Shown in pieces: positions 8,238-16,323 of a DNA stretch of 57,611 nt. The position numbers and the translations under genes are program-made. The DNA comes from Bacillota bacterium (GTDB lineage Bacteria; Bacillota; UBA4882; UBA8346), in assembly GCA_023392595.1 (NCBI GenBank), contig JAEVYU010000076.1:1-57611 (forward strand), read 5' to 3'. Each line of letters begins with the position of its first letter. The stretch's first letter is position 1. The notes beneath the pieces are model-generated. The model saw nothing but the letters and a program-made list of their open reading frames with translations, searched no databases and was not told the DNA's origin.

Positions 8238-9035
8238 TTGGGCGAAATTAAGGTTTTGGTTTCCGGCGCTTCCGGAAAAATGGGCCGGGAGGTTTGCAGG
8301 GCGGTTACCGGGGATTCCCAGCTTCAACTGGTCGGCGCGGTTGATCGGACGAATATCGGGAAGGATATCGGTTCTCTAATCGGTTCCGAACCTCTGAACA
8401 TTGCCGTTTCCGGTGAACTCGCGGCGGGACTGGATTCGTGCCGGCCGGAGATAGTCATTGATTTTACGGCTCCGGCGACTGTAATGGAGAACATCCGCAC
8501 GGTTCTAAAGGCGGGAGTGCATATTGTTGTCGGTACTACCGGTTTGACCCCGGAAAATCTTCGAGAGATCCAGGGTTTATGCAAAGACTACGGTGTTAAT
8601 GCTTTGGTCGCACCGAACTTTGCAGTCGGGGCGCTGCTAATGATGCGGTTTGCGGCGACAGCGGGCAAGTATTTCCCGCAGGTGGAGATCATCGAACTCC
8701 ATCATGATCAAAAACTGGACGCCCCGTCCGGAACTTCCATTAAAACCGCGGAGATGATCCTGGCCGGACGGGATACGCAAGCCCCGGTAACCATCGGCGA
8801 GGAGAAAATCAAAGGGGTTCGCGGCGGGGAAATGAATGGCATCCATCTTCACAGTGTCCGTTTGCCCGGATTAATCGCCCATCAGGAAGTCATTTTTGGC
8901 GGTGAGGGACAAACCCTTACCATCCGCCATGACTCCATCAGCAGGGAGTCCTTTATGCCGGGCGTGATGTTGGCTGTTAAAATGGTTCCCGGGAAGCCCG
9001 GACTGACTTATGGCTTAGAGCATTATCTTTTCTAA
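8238..9035 (+). CDS. dapB: 4-hydroxy-tetrahydrodipicolinate reductase
   Basis: DapB reduces the product of DapA to tetrahydrodipicolinate with NAD(P)H in the diaminopimelate/lysine pathway. The 265-residue length is typical. The N-terminal Rossmann loop GASGKMG and the catalytic segment ELHHDQKLDAPSGT are present, as is GVRGGEMNGIHLHSVRLPG. TTG 8238 is the start, with AAGGAGTG upstream. It is the first gene after the L box. dpaA and dpaB follow, which use the DapA product, so DapB and DpaAB compete at one branch point. Confidence 0.97.
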   Translation: MGEIKVLVSGASGKMGREVCRAVTGDSQLQLVGAVDRTNIGKDIGSLIGSEPLNIAVSGELAAGLDSCRPEIVIDFTAPATVMENIRTVLKAGVHIVVGTTGLTPENLREIQGLCKDYGVNALVAPNFAVGALLMMRFAATAGKYFPQVEIIELHHDQKLDAPSGTSIKTAEMILAGRDTQAPVTIGEEKIKGVRGGEMNGIHLHSVRLPGLIAHQEVIFGGEGQTLTIRHDSISRESFMPGVMLAVKMVPGKPGLTYGLEHYLF

Positions 9036-9040
9036 TAAAC

Positions 9041-9117
9041 TTTCACCTCCCTTTTCCACTTGGAATATATTACATCAGCATGCTTTTAAGTTGGAAAAGG
9101 AGGAGCCTTAGGTGAAA
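9041..9117 (+). promoter_or_regulatory. Hairpin covering the dpaA ribosome site and start codon
   Basis: CCTTTTCCA (9050-9058) pairs perfectly with TGGAAAAGG (9092-9100), which forms the 5' part of the dpaA Shine-Dalgarno AAAGGAGG. TTTCACC (9041-9047) can also pair with GGTGAAA (9111-9117), which includes the GTG start. The fold would hide the initiation region and could delay or regulate dpaA translation. Whether it forms in vivo is inferred. Confidence 0.45.
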
Positions 9118-10011
9118 TCGATTTTGGAATTACAGGCGACGGTTGTCGGCGGAGATGCCAGACAAATTGTTGTTGCCGAAAGCTTAACCACCCTTTTTAA
9201 AAAAGTAAAAATCTTTGGTCATCCTCAGGCGGCGGTTCCCGACAGGCTGGAATATCATTCCGACCTTGTAGAAGCTCTGGTTGACACCGATGTGGTTTTG
9301 CTTCCCATTGGCGGGATCAATGATGAGGGTTTGATATGGAGTTATAAAGGAAAACCCCGGATTGATTTCGGGCAATATTTGAAATCTTTGAATCCGGGAA
9401 CTATCATCGTAACCGGCTCCATCACCGAAGGTTGGTCCGATATTGCTGATTTCTATCATTTAAAAGTCGTTTCATATGCCGATAACGATGAGATTGCCAT
9501 TTTAAACTCGATTCCGACCGCAGAAGGAACATTACAATTTGCGATGGAAGAATTGCCGATTACGATTCACGGCAGCCGGGTGATGGTAATCGGCTTTGGC
9601 CGGGTTGGAATGAGTGTAGCCCGCATTTTCAAGGCATTAAACGCCGAAGTTGTTGTCACCGCCAGGCGGAAGGAATCATTGGCCAGAGCCAAGGAAATGG
9701 GTTGCGCCACGGTTTCCTTGGAGGGCTGGAGTGAGCTTGCCAAGACAGCCGATTTGTTGATTAACACCGTACCCGCGTTGATGATTGACGATCCGATCCT
9801 GGTAAAGTTAGCTCCCCAAACGGTGATTATTGATTTAGCCTCGGCACCCGGCGGAACTGATTTTAAAGCTGCCGAGCGCCTCCGCATTAAGGCGATTTTA
9901 GCGCCGGGGTTACCCGGTCTGGTAGCTCCAAAAACCGCCGGAGAAGTTTTAGCCTCCACCATCCCCAAGTTAATTCAAGATTACTTTCGTAAAGGGGGTG
10001 GAGCTTTATGA
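9112..10011 (+). CDS. dpaA: Dipicolinate synthase subunit A
   Basis: With DpaB this enzyme makes dipicolinic acid in the mother cell of sporulating Firmicutes for loading into the spore core. The 299 residues include an N-terminal catalytic-type domain and a central dinucleotide-binding loop VIGFGRVGMSVARIFKAL. The GTG start at 9112 follows AAGGAGGAG. It overlaps dpaB by 4 bp (ATGA), so the two are translationally coupled. In Bacillus subtilis the homologous operon (spoVF) also contains asd, dapG and dapA; here asd is absent and dapB precedes. Confidence 0.95.
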   Translation: MKSILELQATVVGGDARQIVVAESLTTLFKKVKIFGHPQAAVPDRLEYHSDLVEALVDTDVVLLPIGGINDEGLIWSYKGKPRIDFGQYLKSLNPGTIIVTGSITEGWSDIADFYHLKVVSYADNDEIAILNSIPTAEGTLQFAMEELPITIHGSRVMVIGFGRVGMSVARIFKALNAEVVVTARRKESLARAKEMGCATVSLEGWSELAKTADLLINTVPALMIDDPILVKLAPQTVIIDLASAPGGTDFKAAERLRIKAILAPGLPGLVAPKTAGEVLASTIPKLIQDYFRKGGGAL

Positions 10012-10592
10012 GGTTTGACGGAAAACGGATTGGATTTGCCTTAACCGGCTCTCATTGCACCCTTGCCGAAGTGTTGCCGTATATGCAGTTGTTGAAGGAT
10101 GAAGGGGCAACCATCACCCCGATTTTGTCTCCGGCGGTTCAGAAAACGGATACCCGTTTTGGAAAGGCCGCCGATTGGCAGCAACAGGTCGCAACCATCT
10201 CCGGCAAAGAGCCTTTAACGACCCTGGTTCAGGTGGAGGCCATCGGACCGCAAAAATTGTTGGATTTAATATTAATAGCGCCTTGTACCGGAAATACCTT
10301 GGCTAAAATGGCGCTGGGGGTTACCGACACCTGTGTGTTGCTGGCGGCAAAGGCTCATTTACGTAACAACCGGCCGGTGGTACTGGCGATTTCAACCAAT
10401 GACGGGCTGGGAGCTAATGCCCGAAATATTGGAACATTAATGAATCGCAAGCATACTTATTTTGTGCCTTTTGGCCAGGATAGCCCGGAAGAAAAACAGA
10501 ACTCCCTGATTGCCAAGATGAAATTCATACCGGAAGCGCTTTTAGCGGCATTGGACGGTCGGCAATTGCAGCCGGTGATGGTTAGTTATTAG
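10008..10592 (+). CDS. dpaB: Dipicolinate synthase subunit B
   Basis: This 194-residue flavoprotein-like subunit resembles the phosphopantothenoylcysteine decarboxylase fold. The N-terminus GKRIGFALTGSHCTLAEVLP and the segment LILIAPCTGNTLAKMALGVTD are typical of SpoVFB. ATG 10008 overlaps the dpaA stop. The next coding sequence is 467 bp away, separated by a hairpin-rich stretch. Confidence 0.95.
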   Translation: MRFDGKRIGFALTGSHCTLAEVLPYMQLLKDEGATITPILSPAVQKTDTRFGKAADWQQQVATISGKEPLTTLVQVEAIGPQKLLDLILIAPCTGNTLAKMALGVTDTCVLLAAKAHLRNNRPVVLAISTNDGLGANARNIGTLMNRKHTYFVPFGQDSPEEKQNSLIAKMKFIPEALLAALDGRQLQPVMVSY

Positions 10593-10603
10593 GTAGCACG
10601 AAT

Positions 10604-10965
10604 GACGGCCCTTCAAACGGGCTGTCGTAAGAATCAATGAAAATAAAACGCGCCGAAGGATACACCCTAAACCGGCGAAGTTTTATTTTCATAGGAGTCG
10701 CCCACCCCGGCATTGCCGGGGAAAATAGAAGGGATGGAAATGGGCCTAACTACTTGTTTACCCTAGCCCTTAAAGGGAATTAGTAGGGTTTGAGGGCATT
10801 TGCTTGGGTTTCGGAGCAGATATACCCCGATTGACCTTTGATTGTCTCACCAACTGGGATTCAACCCCCCGGTTTTAGCTGAATGCTTTCGCTAAATACG
10901 GCCTGCGGTTTTGAATCCCTTGGTTCTTTAGCCGACTCCCAATCCGCCCGCCAACTTGGGTTGGT
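10604..10965. other. Hairpin-rich non-coding region between dpaB and the aspartokinase gene
   Basis: This 467-bp gap has no credible gene but at least five stem structures. They are 10604-10611/10619-10626; a 13-bp perfect arm pair 10637-10649/10680-10692; CCCCGGC/GCCGGGG at 10705-10721; nested ACCCT/AGGGT with CCCTT/AAGGG at 10760-10789; and a long arm pair 10849-10864/10911-10924 (GGGATTCAA with TTGAATCCC) enclosing TTTAGC/GCTAAA. A last CCAAC/GTTGG hairpin lies at 10951-10964. No U run follows most of them, so this is not a simple terminator. A structured RNA or a repeat element are both possible; strand is undecided. Confidence 0.5.
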
Positions 10966-11059
10966 CTGATTCCCTATAAGGCCCATAAGGGAGGGTAAGT
11001 TTTTAGGCAAAAGGATAGTGTCTAAGTGGACAACTTACATCGGAAAGAGAGGCAAACGC

Positions 11060-12280
11060 ATGAAGGTTATCGTGCAGAAATTTGGGGGAACTTCGGTAGC
11101 TACCCAGGAAGGCCGCGGAAATGTGGTAACGAAGGTGAAGGAAGCCCTGGGAAAAGGATTGGGAGTGGTGGTTGTTGTATCGGCTATGGGGCGCAACGGT
11201 GATCCTTATGCTACGGATACCCTCATCGGACTGGCCCGCGGAGTTTTAAAATATATTAAACCGCGCGAGCTTGATCTTTTAATGTCCTGCGGTGAAAATA
11301 TTTCCACAGTCGTTATGGTGCAGACTTTAAAAGCCCACGGTATTGAAGGGGTGGCTTTTACCGGAGGGCAAGCCGGCATCATTACCGACCACCATTTCAA
11401 TAATGCCCGCATTATCGAGATTAAACCCGATAATTTGTGGAGGTGTCTTGAAGAGGGGAAAGTTGCCGTCGTTGCCGGTTTTCAAGGAGTCACCAAGGAT
11501 GGGGAAGTCACGACGCTTGGGCGTGGCGGCAGCGATACCAGCGGTTCCGCTTTGGGAGTGGCTTTACATGCGGAGTTGGTTGAGATTTATACCGATGTGG
11601 ACGGGATTATGACGGCTGATCCGCGGCTGGTTCCTCAGGCTAAGCCGCTGCCGGTAATGACCTATAATGAGGTCTGTGAAATGGCTCATCTGGGCGCCAA
11701 AGTAGTGCACCCCCGGGCGGTGGAAATAGCGATGGAAGGGAGAATTCCTCTACGGATTCGTTCAACTTTTTCCAACAATTTGGGCACACTGATAAGTGAC
11801 GGAACATCCATCGGCGATATTGAAATCAGGGGCGATAAAGTAGTAACCGGTCTGGCCCAAATCCCGGAGATGGCGCTGGTTAAGATTACTTCCGTAGAGG
11901 ATCTCAACCAAAACGGGACGGTATTAACGATTTTCCAAGTTTTGGCTGGCGCTGGAATTAGTGTGGATATGATTCAGGTATCGCCTTTTAATATTGCCTT
12001 CATTATCAATGGCGATTTGGCGGATAAGGCCGGAGAAACGCTAAGTCCGCTGAAACTGGAATTGTCCATTGAGAAAGGGTATGCCAAGGTCGCGATTGTA
12101 GGTTCGGGGATGCGGGGTGTTCCTGGAGTTATGGCACGTATGGTGAAGGGTTTGCAGAAAGAACATATTTCAATTTATCACTCGACCGATTCCCATATTA
12201 ATATTGCCTGCCTGGTAAAACAAGAAGATATGTGCAGCGCGCTTCAAGCATTGCATAATGAATTTGAGTTAGCGGAGTAA
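11060..12280 (+). CDS. dapG: Aspartate kinase (monofunctional, with C-terminal ACT domains)
   Basis: It phosphorylates aspartate, the first step to diaminopimelate, lysine, threonine and methionine. The 406-residue product has the kinase motif VQKFGGTSVA at the start, GRGGSDTSGSALG in the ATP site, and two ACT repeats at the C-terminus. ATG 11060 is chosen because GAGAGG lies upstream and homologues begin MKVIVQKFGG. Neighbouring dpaAB and dapA match the spoVF-dapG-dapA order of Bacillus, so the dapG name is favoured over lysC on context only. Confidence 0.93.
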   Translation: MKVIVQKFGGTSVATQEGRGNVVTKVKEALGKGLGVVVVVSAMGRNGDPYATDTLIGLARGVLKYIKPRELDLLMSCGENISTVVMVQTLKAHGIEGVAFTGGQAGIITDHHFNNARIIEIKPDNLWRCLEEGKVAVVAGFQGVTKDGEVTTLGRGGSDTSGSALGVALHAELVEIYTDVDGIMTADPRLVPQAKPLPVMTYNEVCEMAHLGAKVVHPRAVEIAMEGRIPLRIRSTFSNNLGTLISDGTSIGDIEIRGDKVVTGLAQIPEMALVKITSVEDLNQNGTVLTIFQVLAGAGISVDMIQVSPFNIAFIINGDLADKAGETLSPLKLELSIEKGYAKVAIVGSGMRGVPGVMARMVKGLQKEHISIYHSTDSHINIACLVKQEDMCSALQALHNEFELAE

Positions 12281-12293
12281 GGGGGATTTTTTC

Positions 12294-13175
12294 ATGGTAA
12301 AGTTTGGCAAAGTTTTAACCGCAATGATCACGCCATTCAATCAGAATTTACAGGTTAATTATCAAGCGGCGCAAGAATTGGCTGTGAAATTGGTTGATTC
12401 CGGCTCGGACGGGGTTGTGGTCGCAGGCACGACCGGTGAATCGCCGACCTTAACCAAACAAGAAAAGCTCGGTTTGTTCAAAGCGGTTGTGGAGGCTGTT
12501 GGCGGAAAAGGGACGGTTATTGCCGGAACAGGAAGTTATGACACCGCGGCCAGTATTGAATTAACCAAAGAGGCTGAGCGGACCGGCGTCGATGGCGTGA
12601 TGCTGGTGGCGCCCTATTATAATAAACCGCCTCAGGAAGGGTTGTATCAACATTTTCGAACCATAGCCAATGAGACTTCCTTGCCGGTTATCCTGTACAA
12701 TATTCCCGGCCGTACCGGGGTTAATATTTCCCCCGGCACCATTGCCAGACTGGCGGCAATCGAGAACATCGTGGCGGTAAAAGAAGCTTCCGGCAACCTC
12801 GGACAAGTGAGCGAGATTTACGAAAAAGCGCCCAAAGACTTGCTGATATATAGCGGCGACGATGCCATGACTTTACCGGTGATGAGTTTGGGAGGCGTGG
12901 GGGTTATCAGTGTGGCCGGCCATATCGTAGGGCGAAAGCTTCAAGAAATGATTGCCGCTTTTTGCAGAGGCGATCTTTTAACTGCCAATAAAATCAATAG
13001 CGAGGTTGCTCCGCTGGTCCGTAGCCTCTTTATCACGACCAATCCGATTATGGTGAAGGCGGCCTGTAATCTATTGGGATTTAAAGCGGGTGGACTCAGA
13101 TTACCATTGGTCGAAGCCACCGCCGACGAACAAAAAGTTTTGCAGGAAGTTTTGAAAAATCTGGGACTAGTGTGA
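12294..13175 (+). CDS. dapA: 4-hydroxy-tetrahydrodipicolinate synthase
   Basis: It condenses pyruvate and aspartate semialdehyde to the precursor shared by lysine and dipicolinate. The 293 residues show VVAGTTGESPTL, the active-site tyrosine in LYNIPGRTGVN (Tyr135) and the Schiff-base lysine in VAVKEASGNL (Lys163). ATG 12294 follows AAGGGGG and lies 13 bp after the aspartokinase stop, so the two are cotranscribed. Confidence 0.97.
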   Translation: MVKFGKVLTAMITPFNQNLQVNYQAAQELAVKLVDSGSDGVVVAGTTGESPTLTKQEKLGLFKAVVEAVGGKGTVIAGTGSYDTAASIELTKEAERTGVDGVMLVAPYYNKPPQEGLYQHFRTIANETSLPVILYNIPGRTGVNISPGTIARLAAIENIVAVKEASGNLGQVSEIYEKAPKDLLIYSGDDAMTLPVMSLGGVGVISVAGHIVGRKLQEMIAAFCRGDLLTANKINSEVAPLVRSLFITTNPIMVKAACNLLGFKAGGLRLPLVEATADEQKVLQEVLKNLGLV

Positions 13176-13321
13176 GCTGGTTATTAGTTATTAGTCATTG
13201 GTATCCGGACGCCGGCCGTTGAAAGAGTTGCCCTGTTTCTTTGGTTTACAATTTGTTGATTTTAATATTCCACAGAGGTTTTTCCGTATAAAAAAAGTTT
13301 TTGAAAAATTATCACTCGGAT

Positions 13322-13349
13322 TTGCAAATTGAAATGGATGATATATAAT
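13322..13349 (+). promoter_or_regulatory. Likely promoter for the wbpA-like gene
   Basis: TTGCAA (13322-13327) and TATAAT (13344-13349) are separated by 16 bp. It lies 204 bp ahead of the wbpA-like start with an inverted-repeat element in between. Confidence 0.45.
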
Positions 13350-13361
13350 AAATTGAGTGGG

Positions 13362-13517
13362 GCTGTTACAAAATAAAATTTATCGATCGAGATATACAAT
13401 ATTTAACCTGAGTATGGATTAGGCTATATATTGTATATCTCATTGTTTTTGAAAAACTTGGTTTTAAAAAAACAATGTTTTTAAGAAATTTCGTTTCTAA
13501 AATACTTTTGCAACAGC
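13362..13517. mobile_element. MITE-like element with terminal inverted repeats
   Basis: The ends GCTGTTACAAAA (13362-13373) and TTTTGCAACAGC (13506-13517) are inverted copies with one mismatch. Inside are a perfect 14-bp arm pair (13389-13402/13428-13441) and a 10-bp pair (13441-13450/13468-13477). Ends of the GCTGTTNCAAAA kind are common in insertion sequences. With no gene inside, a non-autonomous element is the best reading. No clear target-site duplication is visible. Confidence 0.55.
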
Positions 13518-13552
13518 TTCATTTTTTGTGAATTCATTGCGGAGGAATCATA

Positions 13553-14905
13553 ATGCCGGATACAGATAACGGTGCGCAGGCGCAGACTACTAAACCGGGA
13601 CAGGCTTTATTGGATAAAATTTTGAACAAGACAGCCGTACTTGGAGTCATTGGTCTTGGTTATGTCGGGCTTCCCCTGGCGGTTGAAAAAGCAAAGGCCG
13701 GTTACAGGGTGATCGGTTTTGACGTCCAGGCCAAAAAGGTTGATCAGGTAAACCAAGGGCACAATTATATCGGCGACGTGGTGGATAGTGAATTGGCCGA
13801 ACTGGTGAAAAGTGGACGTTTGAAGGCTACAACAGACTATACCCAAATTGAGGAAGTTGACGCTGTCGCCATTTGTGTGCCCACTCCGCTTGACAAATAT
13901 CAGCAACCGGATATTTCTTATGTTTCCAGTTCCACACACCAAATTGCCCCTCACATTCACCGGGAGATGTTAATTGTTTTAGAAAGCACAACTTATCCGG
14001 GGACTACCGAAGAAGTGGTCATGCCGGTGCTGGAAGCGACCGGACTTTCCTGCGGTAAAGATTTTTTTCTGGCGTTTTCGCCGGAACGGGTCGATCCGGG
14101 AAACAAAGAGTACCATACCAAGAATACTCCGAAAGTGGTCGGCGGCGTCACCCCGCGTTGTACGGAAATCGCCGCTGCCTTATACGGAAATGTTTTAAAT
14201 AGCGATATTTATCAGGTATCCAGCCCTAAAGTGGCTGAAATGGAGAAGATTCTCGAAAACACTTTCCGGAACATCAATATTGCGCTTGCCAATGAAATGG
14301 CTATCCTTTGCAATAAGATGGGAATTGATGTTTGGGAAGTGATTGATGCCGCCAAGACCAAGCCTTACGGATTTATGCCGTTTTATCCCGGTCCGGGCCT
14401 GGGCGGCCACTGCATTCCCATCGACCCTTTCTATTTAACCTGGAAAGCCCGGGAATACGATTATCATACCCGGTTGATCGAAATCGCCGGGGAAATCAAC
14501 AATCAAATGCCCGAGTTTGTGATTGAACGGGCTGCAACCTTTTTGAACGAGTATGGTAAACCGCTCAAGGATGCCAAGATATTGATGCTGGGGATCGCTT
14601 ACAAGAAAGACATCGATGATCCGCGGGAATCGCCAGCCATTAAAATTTATCAGCTTTTAAAGCAACACCTGGCCGATGTGACGGTGAATGACCCCTGTAT
14701 TCCGGTTTATGACTTTGGAAATTTACGTTTGGAATCCACCGCTCTTACGGAGAAATTGGTAAAATCCGCCGATTTGGTGTTGATTACAACCGATCATTCC
14801 GCTTATGATTATCAATGGATATGTGATAATAGCCGATTGGTTTTCGATACCCGAAACGCTACAAGGCATATCAAGGAATGCAAAGCGAAGATTGCCCGGA
14901 TTTAA
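13553..14905 (+). CDS. wbpA: UDP-N-acetyl-D-glucosamine 6-dehydrogenase (WbpA type)
   Basis: This nucleotide-sugar dehydrogenase oxidises C6 of a UDP-hexose in two steps to the uronic acid. The 450-residue product has the NAD loop GVIGLGYVGLPLAVEKAKAG, then STTYPGTTEEVV, and the catalytic cysteine in GGHCIPIDPFYL (Cys287). KPYGFMPFYPGPGLGGHC favours the WbpA/WbpO UDP-HexNAc group over glucose dehydrogenases. ATG 13553 follows GCGGAGG. With the oxidoreductase that follows it forms steps 1 and 2 of a UDP-diacetamido-uronic acid route. Confidence 0.9.
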   Translation: MPDTDNGAQAQTTKPGQALLDKILNKTAVLGVIGLGYVGLPLAVEKAKAGYRVIGFDVQAKKVDQVNQGHNYIGDVVDSELAELVKSGRLKATTDYTQIEEVDAVAICVPTPLDKYQQPDISYVSSSTHQIAPHIHREMLIVLESTTYPGTTEEVVMPVLEATGLSCGKDFFLAFSPERVDPGNKEYHTKNTPKVVGGVTPRCTEIAAALYGNVLNSDIYQVSSPKVAEMEKILENTFRNINIALANEMAILCNKMGIDVWEVIDAAKTKPYGFMPFYPGPGLGGHCIPIDPFYLTWKAREYDYHTRLIEIAGEINNQMPEFVIERAATFLNEYGKPLKDAKILMLGIAYKKDIDDPRESPAIKIYQLLKQHLADVTVNDPCIPVYDFGNLRLESTALTEKLVKSADLVLITTDHSAYDYQWICDNSRLVFDTRNATRHIKECKAKIARI

Positions 14906-14910
14906 ATCCG

Positions 14911-15103
14911 TTTCTCTGTGGCCAATAATATTTTTAGCCACAGAGGGCACAGAGAAACATATTATTTCATTTTTTTACCGGAAACATTGCTTAGGGTCAT
15001 TTGTAGCGAGTAAAAGAAAATATTACGATCATTCTAATTGGTTTTATATAATATAGTGGTTTTCTCTGCGTCTCCGTGTCTCTGTGGCCTATAATGCTTT
15101 TAG
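14911..15103. repeat. Intergenic CTCTGTGG-type repeats
   Basis: TCTCTGTGGCC-[A/T]-ATAAT-NN-TTTTAG occurs at 14913-14937 and again at 15079-15103 with 22 of 25 bases identical. An inverted copy of the GTTTCTCTGTG(CCC)TCTGTGGCT core sits at 14936-14958. Such CTCTGTGG repeats occur in intergenic regions of many bacteria; their role is unknown. Confidence 0.5.
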
Positions 15104-15146
15104 ACAAGAAGACAGCGGATTGCCAATCCATTTAAGGGGAGAAAAG

Positions 15147-16232
15147 ATGTCTACCTTTCGATTTGGTTTGATCGGATGCGGCCGGATTGCCCCCAATCAT
15201 GCCCGTAATATTATGGAGTTGGAACAGGCGGAGTTAAAAGCAGTTTGCGACCTGGTTCCGGAAAAGGCTGAACACTACGGCAGGACCTATGGCGGGGATG
15301 TCTATACGGATTATCGGGCGGTTCTGGAACGTCCGGACATTGATATTGTATCCATTGCCACTTCCAGCGGGGTTCATGCCGAAATTGGAATTGCGGCGGC
15401 CCAGGCCGGTAAACATGTGATTGTTGAAAAACCGATGGCTTTGTCGTTGCATGATGCCGACCGCTTAATCGCGGCTTGTAATGAAAACCATGTTTACTTA
15501 GGGGTTTGCCATCAAAACCGTTACAACCAGGTGGTTCAAAAATTGCGCCAGGCCCTGGAAGACGGACGCTTTGGGAAATTGACCCATGCCACGGCGGTGA
15601 TTCGCTGGTACCGCGATCAGCATTATTTTGAGCAGGATTCCTGGCACGGTACCTGGGCCCAGGATGGCGGGGTGCTGATGAATCAGTCCATTCATAATAT
15701 CGATTTATTACAATGGATGATGGGACAAGTTACCGGCGTTTACGGTAAAATCGCCACCAGGCAACGGAATATTGAAGTGGAAGACTTGGGGCTGGGAATG
15801 TTGACTTTTGAAAGCGGCGCCATGGGGATGATTGAAGCGTCCTCAACCGTTTATCCCCGTAATTTGGAGGAAACCTTAAATATCTTCGGTGAAAATGGCA
15901 CGGTGATCCTGGGAGGGGCTTCCATCAATCAGATCGAAACCTGGCGTTTTGCCGATGGATTGGATGATGAGGCGGAAGTCATTAAGAGCAGTGGGGAAAC
16001 GCCGCCCAATATCTATGGGTTCGGCCACCGTCAATTGTATCTGCGTTTTATGCATGCGGTTGAAACCGGAACGGATTTTGATATTCCGGGGACGGAGGGC
16101 AAAAAGGCCCTGGAAGTTATTTTAGGGATTTATCATTCGAGCCTCTCCGGGCAGCCGGTGGGATTGCCGTTGCAAGAGAAGGCCTATCCGTTGCCGGAAT
16201 TGATGAAGGAATATCAAGGAAAGGTTTTTTAA
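15147..16232 (+). CDS. wbpB: Gfo/Idh/MocA oxidoreductase, probable UDP-GlcNAc-uronate 3-dehydrogenase (WbpB type)
   Basis: WbpB/WlbA enzymes oxidise C3 of UDP-GlcNAcA so that an aminotransferase can act. The 361-residue product has an N-terminal Rossmann loop GLIGCGRIAPNHARNI, the EKP motif (VEKPMAL, Lys95), and HQNRYNQVVQKLR, close to WlbA-family sequences. ATG 15147 is chosen because AAGGGGAG precedes it. It follows the wbpA-like gene on the same strand. Substrate assignment depends on that neighbour and on wbpD/E/I-like genes further on. Confidence 0.8.
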   Translation: MSTFRFGLIGCGRIAPNHARNIMELEQAELKAVCDLVPEKAEHYGRTYGGDVYTDYRAVLERPDIDIVSIATSSGVHAEIGIAAAQAGKHVIVEKPMALSLHDADRLIAACNENHVYLGVCHQNRYNQVVQKLRQALEDGRFGKLTHATAVIRWYRDQHYFEQDSWHGTWAQDGGVLMNQSIHNIDLLQWMMGQVTGVYGKIATRQRNIEVEDLGLGMLTFESGAMGMIEASSTVYPRNLEETLNIFGENGTVILGGASINQIETWRFADGLDDEAEVIKSSGETPPNIYGFGHRQLYLRFMHAVETGTDFDIPGTEGKKALEVILGIYHSSLSGQPVGLPLQEKAYPLPELMKEYQGKVF

Positions 16233-16242
16233 GGACTTTAAG

Positions 16243-16268
16243 ACCAACTTTCAACGGTTGGTTTTTTT
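16243..16268 (+). terminator. Terminator after the wbpB-like gene
   Basis: ACCAAC (16243-16248) pairs with GTTGGT (16257-16262), followed by a T run to 16268. It ends the wbpAB transcript ahead of a regulator gene on the other strand. Confidence 0.75.
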
Positions 16269-16323
16269 ATTTATCAAAGGCTTTATTTTTGAAGATAATC
16301 GGGCTTGTTATTGGAGGCGGAGG

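Noticed and set aside
9061..9111. Sigma-K or sigma-E promoter ahead of dpaA
   Set aside because: I could not find a convincing CATA-type -10 with a matching -35 here; mapping is needed.
10593..11059. T-box or SAM riboswitch before the aspartokinase gene
   Set aside because: The conserved T-box AGGGTGGNACCGCG and SAM-I core segments are absent.
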